The position numbers were made by a program, and so were the translations under genes. Positions 35,575 to 42,680 of a stretch of DNA of 64,000 nucleotides are shown here, piece by piece. This DNA is from Ignavibacteriales bacterium. Its GTDB lineage: Bacteria; Bacteroidota; Ignavibacteria; Ignavibacteriales; Ignavibacteriaceae. Location: assembly GCA_015709675.1 (NCBI GenBank), contig CP054182.1:4133448-4197447 (forward strand). The letters run 5' to 3'. Under the pieces are notes generated by a model. It saw only the letters and a list, made by a program, of their open reading frames with translations, made no database searches and had not been told where the DNA came from. Positions within the stretch are counted from its first letter, which is position 1; each line of letters starts with the position of its first letter.

Positions 35575-36954
35575 ATAGCTGAAACTGACAATCCTTCCAG
35601 GGACTATCTTATCGGACTTGCCGCTCCTCAGCTTCTCCCCTACCAGCTCCGCTGGCTTACTGATCAGGCCCGGATTAAAATCTGGGAAAAATCAAGACGC
35701 ATCGGGGCTACGTATGTACAGTCACTTGAAGATGTGATAGACTGCCTCTCCGGACTTACCCCCGCGGTATGGTTCACCTCAACGGATGAATCAGCCGCGC
35801 GGGAGTATATATACTACTGTTCTGAATGGCTGCGTTCTCTGCATGAACTTCACCCGGGCGCCCTGCCTCCTCTCCCTTCCTCCCCGAAAGGAAAAACCAG
35901 ATCCCGTGAGATTAACTTCAGCAATAACACGCGCATACATGCTCTCTCAAGCAATCCCTCCGCCTTCCGCTCCAAAGGAGGAAAGGTAACCATTGACGAA
36001 TTTGCCCATCATAAAAACGATGCCCTGCTCTGGAAGGCAGCCGTTCCCTGCATCACTTGGGGTGCGCCCCTCAGGATTCTTTCCACCCACAACAGTAAAA
36101 ACTCCCTCTTCTATAAGTTTGTCGAAGATACCGCTAAAGGAAAACTCCCCTGGCAGCTTCACCGGACTGATATATATACCGCGGTATCGGAGGGCATTGT
36201 GGATACCATCCTGGGGCGCGCTGCTTCGGCGGATGAACGGGAGAAATGGGTTGCTGAACTCAGGAGCTACTGCACCACGGATGAGGTATGGCAGGAGGAA
36301 TATTGCTGCGTTCCGTCGGATGAGAAAACCGCTTTCATCCATTTTGCACTGATGGAGCCCTGTTATGGCCCGCCGGCAGAACTGAGTCCGCTTGACTCCC
36401 TTTATGCAGGCATTGATCTGGCACGATCGGGTGATCTAACCGTTATCTGGCGCCTGGTAAGCCGGAATAATATATTATATACAGTTGACCTGACCTGCAT
36501 GAGGAATGAACTCTACAGCCGTCAGCTGGAAATCATTCTTCCGCTTCTGAGAGTTCCCGCGCTGAGGAGAGTCTGCGTTGATGCTGCCGGCCTTGGGGGA
36601 ATGATGTCTGAACTGATCGAAAAAGAATTCGGCAGGGCCCGCGTTGAGAAAGTCACACCTTCTTCAAAAACAAATGAAGAACTTGCTTATGCAGTCCGCA
36701 GGCGTTTTGAGGACCGTACCATCATCATACCTTCCTCACCTGAAATCGCGGAGGATATTCACTCGGTAAAGAAGATTACCACCAGTGCAAAGAATATCCG
36801 CTACGATGCAAAAAGAAATGAAAGCGGACATGCAGACCGATTCTGGGCACTTGCGCTGGCAATCCATGCGGCAGAAAATGCTCCGCAGACAGGAGGTAAA
36901 ATCCTGACCTCAGGCCGTACCATCAGGGGAAAACTGCTTGAAGGATTTAAATGA
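35575..36954 (+). CDS. Mu-like terminase large subunit, apparent ATA start
   Basis: About 459-aa packaging ATPase-nuclease like Mu gp28. N-terminal LLPYQLRWLTDQARIKIWEKSRRIGATY matches the family's adenine/ATP-binding start; GGKVTIDEFAHH is a Walker-B-like region; the nuclease part shows AGIDLARSGDLTVIWRL, VCVDAAGLGGMM and GHADRFWALALA, with conserved acids. An ORF search would begin at GTG 35734 and lose the ATP-binding region. Reading upstream, the frame is open back to TAA 35542, and the only site with a good SD (AGGAGG at 35565-35570) is ATA at 35575; no ATG, GTG or TTG exists there. Its 3' end overlaps a small coupled ORF. Confidence 0.75.
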   Translation: MAETDNPSRDYLIGLAAPQLLPYQLRWLTDQARIKIWEKSRRIGATYVQSLEDVIDCLSGLTPAVWFTSTDESAAREYIYYCSEWLRSLHELHPGALPPLPSSPKGKTRSREINFSNNTRIHALSSNPSAFRSKGGKVTIDEFAHHKNDALLWKAAVPCITWGAPLRILSTHNSKNSLFYKFVEDTAKGKLPWQLHRTDIYTAVSEGIVDTILGRAASADEREKWVAELRSYCTTDEVWQEEYCCVPSDEKTAFIHFALMEPCYGPPAELSPLDSLYAGIDLARSGDLTVIWRLVSRNNILYTVDLTCMRNELYSRQLEIILPLLRVPALRRVCVDAAGLGGMMSELIEKEFGRARVEKVTPSSKTNEELAYAVRRRFEDRTIIIPSSPEIAEDIHSVKKITTSAKNIRYDAKRNESGHADRFWALALAIHAAENAPQTGGKILTSGRTIRGKLLEGFK

Positions 36955-37040
36955 AATTCGTGGAATTCGTAAGATTCATTGCAACAGTTTCCAGCAAAGC
37001 GATGCACTTGATAAAAGGATATAAACGATGCGCCGGATAA
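36951..37040 (+). CDS. Small 29-aa ORF coupled to the terminase
   Basis: Its ATG overlaps the terminase stop as ATGA. It reads MKFVEFVRFIATVSSKAMHL plus nine residues and ends in TAA. No family is recognised; coupling is the only support. Confidence 0.3.
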   Translation: MKFVEFVRFIATVSSKAMHLIKGYKRCAG

Positions 37041-37132
37041 AATCGAAAAGCTATTCAAAACTCTATGCCAGTTCGCTTTTACACTTTTTCCCCGGCGTAA
37101 GGGATTTTTATACCGGCAACATTACTCATTAA
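37028..37132 (+). CDS. Small basic 34-aa ORF at the end of the phage cassette
   Basis: Starts at ATG 37028 behind AAAAGGA (about 8 nt) and is very basic at its N-terminus (MRRIKSKSYSKLY). It overlaps the end of the convergent arr-like gene by four bases. No family is recognised. Confidence 0.3.
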   Translation: MRRIKSKSYSKLYASSLLHFFPGVRDFYTGNITH

Positions 37133-37557
37133 TCTTCTATTGCTTCTATCCCCTGTTCTTTCAGCCGTTCAAGGTGATCTTTCATGGTTTTAAGCTGTTC
37201 AGGCGAGTGTCCCTGCCACTCTTTAACTTCACTAACCACTCTGAAAGGATGCATTGAGCGGTATGACTTTGTCGGGTTACCGGGGAATTTTTTATCCGTC
37301 AGGTTAGGATCGTCTTCAATGGGGCCCGTCGGCTCAACAATATATATTCTTCCCGGCCCTTCACCCTGTGCCAGTTCCGCACCCCAGATTGCCGCGTCAA
37401 GCGTGGCTGTCAGATAAATGTATTTTGCTTTTCGTCTGCTCCCGTAATTTGAATTGAAACCCGGTTCGATCATGTCTCCGGGTTGTAAGTCTGCCTTGGT
37501 GCCGTGATAAAAAATTTGCGCATAACGCTCATCTGACGAATCAATTGTTTTACTCAT
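37129..37557 (-). CDS. arr: Arr-type (rifampin) NAD+-dependent ADP-ribosyltransferase
   Basis: 142-aa enzyme of the Arr family, which inactivates rifamycins by ADP-ribosylation. Family pattern: FYHGTKADLQPGDMIEPG near the N-terminus, YIYLTATLDAAIWGAELA, GRIYIVEPTGPIEDDPNLTDKKFPGNPT and YRSMHPFRVV. His in YHG, Tyr in YLT and the Asp of TLDAA are the usual NAD/substrate residues. It is full length. It sits 15 nt downstream of a DUF1990 gene and probably belongs to the same transcript. Chromosomal arr homologues in soil and water bacteria may have other physiological substrates. Confidence 0.85.
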   Translation of the reverse strand: MSKTIDSSDERYAQIFYHGTKADLQPGDMIEPGFNSNYGSRRKAKYIYLTATLDAAIWGAELAQGEGPGRIYIVEPTGPIEDDPNLTDKKFPGNPTKSYRSMHPFRVVSEVKEWQGHSPEQLKTMKDHLERLKEQGIEAIED

Positions 37558-37572
37558 TTGCCTCTTATTCGT

Positions 37573-38157
37573 TTAGTTTGATGTGGTTAATATTTTTTCT
37601 GCCTGACGCTTTACATATTTCAGCGCTTCATTAGTGCAGTACGTCTGATACGGAACCGAAAACACCGGAGCAAGCAGCTGTGTTATCAGAATTCCGGGTT
37701 TTGAGAGGGTGTGAATTCTGAATACTGTTTTACCCTGAATCTCCTCAAGTGTAAACGTTGAAATACCTTTTTCAACATGTCCTTCCAGTGTTTCATAACT
37801 AAAACCTTTTTTATCCGGCTGATCAATGATTTCCTTAATTCTCACGCCAAATATGATTTTCTGTGAAAAGTTTCTCAGAGGAGGAAGGTATATCTGCTGT
37901 GCGATGGTATCACCGGCTCTCATTGTCCTTTTCTCGGCTTCCCACTCTGTTTTAAAAATCATTATAGCTGGCGGAAAGATTTGATAATTAAAAAGAAATT
38001 CGCCTTGCAGCGGGCCGGGGATAGCCTTTGAATTAATCTCAATTTCAGAAATTTTTTCCGTCAGACGGCTTACCTCATAGTTCATAACCTTCTTAGTCTT
38101 GAGATACTCAAGATGCTGATTAAGAGAGTGCTTCTGATCTTTAAGAAAAATCTTCAT
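37573..38157 (-). CDS. DUF1990 family protein (copy A)
   Basis: 194-aa cytoplasmic protein of the DUF1990 family. The key block GFSYETLEGHVEKGISTFTLEE is family-typical, and the C-terminus (PYQTYCTNEALKYVKRQ) is shared with copy B at 38865-39440. The two copies are plainly paralogous from the common N-terminus (MKIFL/MKIYL) to the end. The function of the family is unknown; a START/SRPBCC-like fold is likely. It lies between the SRPBCC gene and arr on the same strand. Confidence 0.75.
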   Translation of the reverse strand: MKIFLKDQKHSLNQHLEYLKTKKVMNYEVSRLTEKISEIEINSKAIPGPLQGEFLFNYQIFPPAIMIFKTEWEAEKRTMRAGDTIAQQIYLPPLRNFSQKIIFGVRIKEIIDQPDKKGFSYETLEGHVEKGISTFTLEEIQGKTVFRIHTLSKPGILITQLLAPVFSVPYQTYCTNEALKYVKRQAEKILTTSN

Positions 38158-38241
38158 ACCCTGGGTGCAGAATACACTAATGCTTTTGTATGATTGTATA
38201 TCATGAGAGGAGTTTTTTAGCTTCCCGTGGATATCTGTTCA

Positions 38242-38709
38242 TTATTCATTCCCTTTCATCTTTAGTAACTCTTCCTCAAGCCGGTCAAAAACTTCATCAT
38301 TTTTACCGACCGTGTAACGCTTTATTTTTTCACACTCCTCTGCTGTTTCAAAAATCTGCCTGAAAACAACTCGTGTCTCATGTTCTGAAACTTTTTCAAA
38401 CGCGGCTGACACATGAAAAAGAGGATTCGTGTGCCTTCTCCACTCAATCAAATATGGTTTTTGAATATGGATAAACTCACACTCGTTCACATAATTCCCT
38501 TTCTCCGGACCATGCATCACGAAACGCCACCTGCCTCCAACCCGGAAATCGAACTCATGAAACGTATTTGTAAATCCTCTTGGACCCCACCATATCCGCA
38601 GGTGTTCCGGTTCCGCCCAGGCCCTGAATACCAGCGCCTGCCCTGCTTTAATCACACGGATGGTTACAATTTCCTTTTCGGAAAATGATGTGATGTTTTG
38701 ATTAGTCAC
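38242..38709 (-). CDS. SRPBCC/AHSA1-domain protein
   Basis: 155-aa protein with the AHSA1/START-like fold: VFRAWAEPEHLRIWWGPRGFTNTFHEFDFRVGGRWRFVMHGP is the typical N-terminal part, then LIEWR and RVVFRQIFETAEEC. Such proteins bind hydrophobic ligands or Hsp90-like partners; the ligand is unknown. The start codon is GTG at 38709, fixed by the promoter at 38732-38762. Confidence 0.85.
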   Translation of the reverse strand: MTNQNITSFSEKEIVTIRVIKAGQALVFRAWAEPEHLRIWWGPRGFTNTFHEFDFRVGGRWRFVMHGPEKGNYVNECEFIHIQKPYLIEWRRHTNPLFHVSAAFEKVSEHETRVVFRQIFETAEECEKIKRYTVGKNDEVFDRLEEELLKMKGNE

Positions 38710-38731
38710 TATAAGCCGCTTTTTCTTTACG

Positions 38732-38762
38732 CAAAGTTATCGAAACGACATATCATTTCAAA
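38732..38762 (-). promoter_or_regulatory. Promoter of the SRPBCC gene
   Basis: On the minus strand TTTG (38759-38762) and TAACTTTG (38732-38739) are 19 nt apart, a full Bacteroidota-type promoter; the transcript would start near 38725. Confidence 0.65.
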
Positions 38763-38864
38763 GATTGCGCGATTCCTGCAACCACAGTCCGTATGGTTTA
38801 TACAAGATGGCGCGGAAGGAGGCACAATAATACTGCCTCAAAATCAAAACATCACCGCATATAT

Positions 38865-39440
38865 CTATCTCTGTTTTTTTTCGAGCTGCCGTTTTACATA
38901 TTTTAACGCTCTTTTAGTACAATAGGCCTGATAGGGTCCTGAAAAAACAGGATTAAGCAATTTGATAAAAAAATTGCCCGGTTTAGAGCAGGTCTGAATT
39001 TTAAATATCAGTTTCTCATCAACCTGCTCAAGTGTAAAAGTTGAGATGCCGTTTTCAACGTGTCCTTCAAGTGTTTCATAACTGAACCCTTTTTTGTCCG
39101 GCTGGTCAATGATTTTATTGATTCTCACTCCAAATACCACTTTTTGTGAGAAACCGGCAACAGGCGGAATATAAACCTGCTGTGCAATGGTGTCCCCAAT
39201 CATCATCTCACGGTTTTCCTCAGCCCATTGGGCTTTATGTTTCATAATACTTCCGGGAAATATTTTAAAATTGAAGATAAAATTAAGATCGTCCTGACTG
39301 GGTTTTACCGGCGGGTTAATATCAATTGTGGAAATTTTTACTTTGAGCGGTACGTTATAATAGTTCATAGCCTCACTTGCCTTGAAAAATTCAAGGTGCT
39401 GTTTAAGGTGTTGTTTTTGATCTGACAGATATATTTTCAT
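38865..39440 (-). CDS. DUF1990 family protein (copy B)
   Basis: 191-aa paralogue of copy A (37573-38157). The shared blocks are GDTIAQQxYxPP, QKxxFGVRIxxIIDQPDKKGFSYETLEGHVE and ALKYVKRQ. It is separated from copy A by the SRPBCC gene, suggesting a tandem duplication of a DUF1990-containing segment or insertion between the copies. Function unknown. Confidence 0.75.
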   Translation of the reverse strand: MKIYLSDQKQHLKQHLEFFKASEAMNYYNVPLKVKISTIDINPPVKPSQDDLNFIFNFKIFPGSIMKHKAQWAEENREMMIGDTIAQQVYIPPVAGFSQKVVFGVRINKIIDQPDKKGFSYETLEGHVENGISTFTLEQVDEKLIFKIQTCSKPGNFFIKLLNPVFSGPYQAYCTKRALKYVKRQLEKKQR

Positions 39441-39615
39441 AGCCGTTCACATGTTTAATCTTTCTGCTGCAATCACTGCATCAATTTGACAATTTTTATT
39501 CTTTTGAATAGTGGATTTAGATTGAATTTAGTTTTGCGGCTCCCGCGGCAATTATTTCTCCTTATTGTTTAGCTACAAATTGTGTTTAGCTTTTATTCTG
39601 TGAAAAAGATTCCCC

Positions 39616-40560
39616 TCAACTCTCCCCCGCAACATCCCTTACTTCAACTGATAATGTTGCTTTCATCCTGTTCAGAAGTTCAGAACGGTCAAGCCAGCCG
39701 CCTGAGTACCGGTAATCCTTTTCAACCGGATAAAACGGATTCACGGTGACCATTCTCAGCTCCGGACGGTGCATATAAGAAACTCTTACCCCGCTCTGCT
39801 CCGCTGCACTCAGAAAAATCTCTGCTCCTTCAAGTCCGCAGGCAATCAGAATCTGCAGCGGGGAATCAAAAACCAGATCATCTGTCTCTTTCATCTGCAT
39901 CAGGTGATACAGCGCCTTATCGGAGAAAAACGATGAGATATACAATGAGCGTTCATTCGGGGGAATTCCACAGGCATCTTCGGAACTGTAGAGTGATTTC
40001 ACTTCGTAAAGCTTATCCGGGCGTAAGCTGTTCAGCGAAAAACGAAACAGCTGTTCTGCATATTTCATTTCGGAGGCAAGCTGAACTATATCCCTGCTCC
40101 GTGCACCGCCTGTTGCAAAGATAATTTCATCCATCAGGTACATAGGTGACATCCGGTTGAGAGAGCCGTCAACCAGAAGGGTTTCCGTTCCCGTATGTTC
40201 TATATAGTTCATCACAATTTTAAGATCGGCCGCACGGTTTGGGCCGGCTATCACCACCAGACCTGGTCTTGTAATTCTCGCGACAATAATTTCTCCTAAG
40301 GCAGTTATAATACCCGTCCCCGTAATTATTTCACAACCCGCCTCAGAGGCCGCAAGACATTTTTCGGACGTGGCTACTATTGCTCCCGGCTCAAACCGCA
40401 GCCGCGGCTTTGGAAGACCGGTTATATTATCCCGCTCTTCACCGTCATACCCGATACCTGTTACTGCAACTCTTTCACTCCCCTGCCGCTTCATCAGCCA
40501 GTTAAGGGTTGTGGTTTTGCCCGTATTTTTGGCAGTACCGATTATGCCGGTGGATTTCAT
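39616..40560 (-). CDS. P-loop NTPase-like protein, candidate B12-enzyme reactivase, last gene of the mutase operon
   Basis: 314-aa protein with a Walker A motif at the N-terminus (G8-TAKNT-G14-K15-T16-T17, then LNWLM). A segment near residue 60-90 (EPGAIVATSEKCL) and the VLVIAGPNRAADLKIVMNYI stretch look like a nucleotide- or metabolite-binding fold. Adenosylcobalamin mutases of the glutamate, lysine 5,6- and ornithine 4,5- classes have ATP-dependent reactivase partners that repair inactive cofactor; the position directly after the mutase (13 bp) makes that the best guess. This is inference; the protein does not show the actin-like motifs of GlmL. Confidence 0.55.
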   Translation of the reverse strand: MKSTGIIGTAKNTGKTTTLNWLMKRQGSERVAVTGIGYDGEERDNITGLPKPRLRFEPGAIVATSEKCLAASEAGCEIITGTGIITALGEIIVARITRPGLVVIAGPNRAADLKIVMNYIEHTGTETLLVDGSLNRMSPMYLMDEIIFATGGARSRDIVQLASEMKYAEQLFRFSLNSLRPDKLYEVKSLYSSEDACGIPPNERSLYISSFFSDKALYHLMQMKETDDLVFDSPLQILIACGLEGAEIFLSAAEQSGVRVSYMHRPELRMVTVNPFYPVEKDYRYSGGWLDRSELLNRMKATLSVEVRDVAGES

Positions 40561-40573
40561 TATATATATGCGC

Positions 40574-42376
40574 TTACTCTGATGCTGTCACGGTACCGCT
40601 GCCAAATGTACCCGGATATGCTCCGTCTTCCTGACTTCCGAGGTAACCTTTACTGATGGCATCAGCCAGATGATCGGCAGAAGCGGCAAGGCGAAGAGTT
40701 TCCCTTATCTTCTCCGTCATCATTTCAGAATATATATCCGCCTGTTTTGTGGGCTGGTAAGAGGCATTACCCATAAAACGGAGCGATTCAGCAGCCGCAC
40801 GGATTGAATCTATGCGGGAGGTAACACAGATCGGACCTCTTGAGTATGCTTCATCAGTTGAGGCAATGGTCACCGCATCAGCGCCGAGACCGGAGGCAAG
40901 TGCTGCGTGGGTTCCTGTGGCAGTGGCTGACTGTACCCGCTCTTCAGACTGGGTCATGAATGCAACCGGCTCTCCCGGCCAGACCGGTGCGCTGACCAGT
41001 TTCCTGAGTGTATATATCTTTGCTGCGTTATAATCAACAAAGTTCTGCTTCATCAGTCCGTTAATCACAATATGAGGGCCATAGCAGAACAGGGGTTTCA
41101 GAATTCCTTTTGCTCCGAGTTTCTTTCCCATCATCACATTTATCAGCAGACCTGCTAACGTTTTCCATGAGGGAACTCCGCTCAGTTCATCATTGCCGGG
41201 TATATCAAACGGCAGTCCGTAACCCGCGGCTGTTTTCATTGCTTCTATGCCGTCAATCAGAAGACGCACGGGATCGGTACCCGCACCGAGTGAACCATAG
41301 ACCAGATTAATCTTTACCAGATCAGCGCCTGCCAGTCCGGCAAGTTCAACCGTTTCCGGGGTATTCAGCCCGCGGTGCGCTCTCACGCTCAGGAGTGTTC
41401 CCTTATCAAGGGAGTTTCTCATCAGTTCAATGTTCTTCAGCGATGTAATGGTGCCGTCATTTTCGTGCGTGAGGCATCCTTCAATCAGTCCTTCATATCG
41501 TGCTTCCCATGATGGATTGATAATCAGAAATCCGTCCACACCGTAGCGCTCACAGATTTTAGCGTGCGCTAAATCCATCACCGGACATCCGCTTCCCAGG
41601 AACTTAAAAAACAGCGGATGTTTATCATGATGCTGTATCTTAGCCGGATATACCGGTTTCCGTTCATTAGTAAATTTACCAAGCCAGTGCAGTTCCTCCC
41701 GCGAAACCGGACGTACTCCCTTTATATATCTGCCCCGGTTAGATTCCGCGATCTCTGTGTCGCATAACAAAAGATACTCTTTCCGGAACTGTTCTCCTGC
41801 CGCCCCTTCATTCCGTGCAATTTCCCTCCGGAGCCTTGCCCGCTTTATCCCCGGCGAGGTTTTCCCTTTTGCCCATGCAATGGATTTCTCCGCTATTATT
41901 TCAAGCAGCGTTTGTATCTCGCTGTCATGAAAGGTATAATCATAACCCGCAGTAATATCCTTTTTCACACGGTTCAGTCCGCCGCCGCCAGATATATATT
42001 CCCGCCCCTCAATATAAGCGATAACCTCCTCAACCGATGAGTGTTCGCCAAATCCCTTATCAAACCCGAGTTCGGCTGCCAGTTCAGGAGTAATCGGCTT
42101 TCCGCCGATGATGATTTTGGCGTAATCGCGGACTCCGGCAGAGTCCAGCATGTCAATAAATCTTGCAAGCAGTTCAGCCACGCCATAACCAAGCGTCCGG
42201 CTGACCATAATAAAATCATACTTTACCGATGCGGCTTCTTTAACAATCAGTTCGGGAGCAAGATCAGGACTGAGCAGTTTTGTGTTATGCCCCCTGCTGT
42301 CTAGTTCTGCTTTGATGATTTTTATGCCGACATCATGTACCGGATCAAACGGAACGCAGAGAATCTGCTTTTTCAT
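40574..42376 (-). CDS. Adenosylcobalamin-dependent mutase/aminomutase-like protein: B12-binding domain fused to TIM barrel
   Basis: 600-aa fusion. The N-terminal about 130 residues are a B12-binding Rossmann domain: IL-CVPFDPVHDVGIKIIKAEL contains the His-x-x-Gly of the cobalt-ligand motif (H14, G17), though Asp11 is three rather than two before His; the end DYAKIIIGGKPITPELAAELGFDKGFGEH resembles lysine-5,6-aminomutase beta (KamE) and OraE B12 domains. From about 260 a TIM-barrel-like domain (LAHAKICERYGVDGF, LAGADLVKINLVYGSLGAG, GADAVTIASTDEAYSRG) and a C-terminal tail similar to glutamate mutase E. Known glutamate mutases keep S and E separate and OraE has the B12 domain at the C-terminus, so the order is unusual. 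Strong SD AGGAGG; ATGA overlap with the small gene upstream. Substrate unknown. Confidence 0.65.
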   Translation of the reverse strand: MKKQILCVPFDPVHDVGIKIIKAELDSRGHNTKLLSPDLAPELIVKEAASVKYDFIMVSRTLGYGVAELLARFIDMLDSAGVRDYAKIIIGGKPITPELAAELGFDKGFGEHSSVEEVIAYIEGREYISGGGGLNRVKKDITAGYDYTFHDSEIQTLLEIIAEKSIAWAKGKTSPGIKRARLRREIARNEGAAGEQFRKEYLLLCDTEIAESNRGRYIKGVRPVSREELHWLGKFTNERKPVYPAKIQHHDKHPLFFKFLGSGCPVMDLAHAKICERYGVDGFLIINPSWEARYEGLIEGCLTHENDGTITSLKNIELMRNSLDKGTLLSVRAHRGLNTPETVELAGLAGADLVKINLVYGSLGAGTDPVRLLIDGIEAMKTAAGYGLPFDIPGNDELSGVPSWKTLAGLLINVMMGKKLGAKGILKPLFCYGPHIVINGLMKQNFVDYNAAKIYTLRKLVSAPVWPGEPVAFMTQSEERVQSATATGTHAALASGLGADAVTIASTDEAYSRGPICVTSRIDSIRAAAESLRFMGNASYQPTKQADIYSEMMTEKIRETLRLAASADHLADAISKGYLGSQEDGAYPGTFGSGTVTASE

Positions 42377-42606
42377 GATTTTTCCTCCTCCAGCCAGCGG
42401 TAGCGGCTGCCCGGGCGGTATATATATTTGCGGAGCCGTACCCGAACACCAAAACCATCAAATTCCTCAAACATGATATCCACTTCACCCAGATTCATCT
42501 CCGTTCCCAGCTGCAGCGCGAGCTGCCTCCCCTCCTTCTGATCTGAACAGACGATATAGGTTTCGATGTCTATGGCATCCATCACTGCTTCCATGGCGCG
42601 TTTCAT
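42373..42606 (-). CDS. Small unknown protein coupled to the mutase
   Basis: About 77-aa protein, start at ATG 42606 (AAAGG upstream) or in-frame ATG 42621. It has an acidic central part (MNLGEVDIMFEEFDGFGVRVRL) and a basic, aromatic C-terminus (YIYRPGSRYRWLEEEKS). Its stop overlaps the mutase ATG, so it is made in step with the mutase, like the small S subunits of split B12 aminomutases; no sequence match to OraS or GlmS is apparent. It may be a mutase subunit or activator. Confidence 0.6.
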   Translation of the reverse strand: MKRAMEAVMDAIDIETYIVCSDQKEGRQLALQLGTEMNLGEVDIMFEEFDGFGVRVRLRKYIYRPGSRYRWLEEEKS

Positions 42607-42631
42607 TGTTTTGCCTTTCATATATAAAGCA

Positions 42632-42666
42632 AAGGCATGCCCTGCTGTTTATGCAAGGCATGCCTT
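42632..42666. promoter_or_regulatory. Inverted repeat between the PLP gene and the mutase genes
   Basis: AAGGCATGCC (42632-42641) and GGCATGCCTT (42657-42666) form a ten-base perfect stem with a 15-nt loop, each arm containing a palindromic GGCATGCC. It lies in the only sizeable gap inside the operon except for those near the PLP gene start. No T-run follows, so RNA processing or stabilisation is more likely than termination. Confidence 0.5.
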
Positions 42667-42680
42667 AAAGAGTTCACGGT

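Noticed and set aside
36949-37058. Minus-strand ORF over the terminase end
   Set aside because: Antisense shadow of the terminase with no own start signal.
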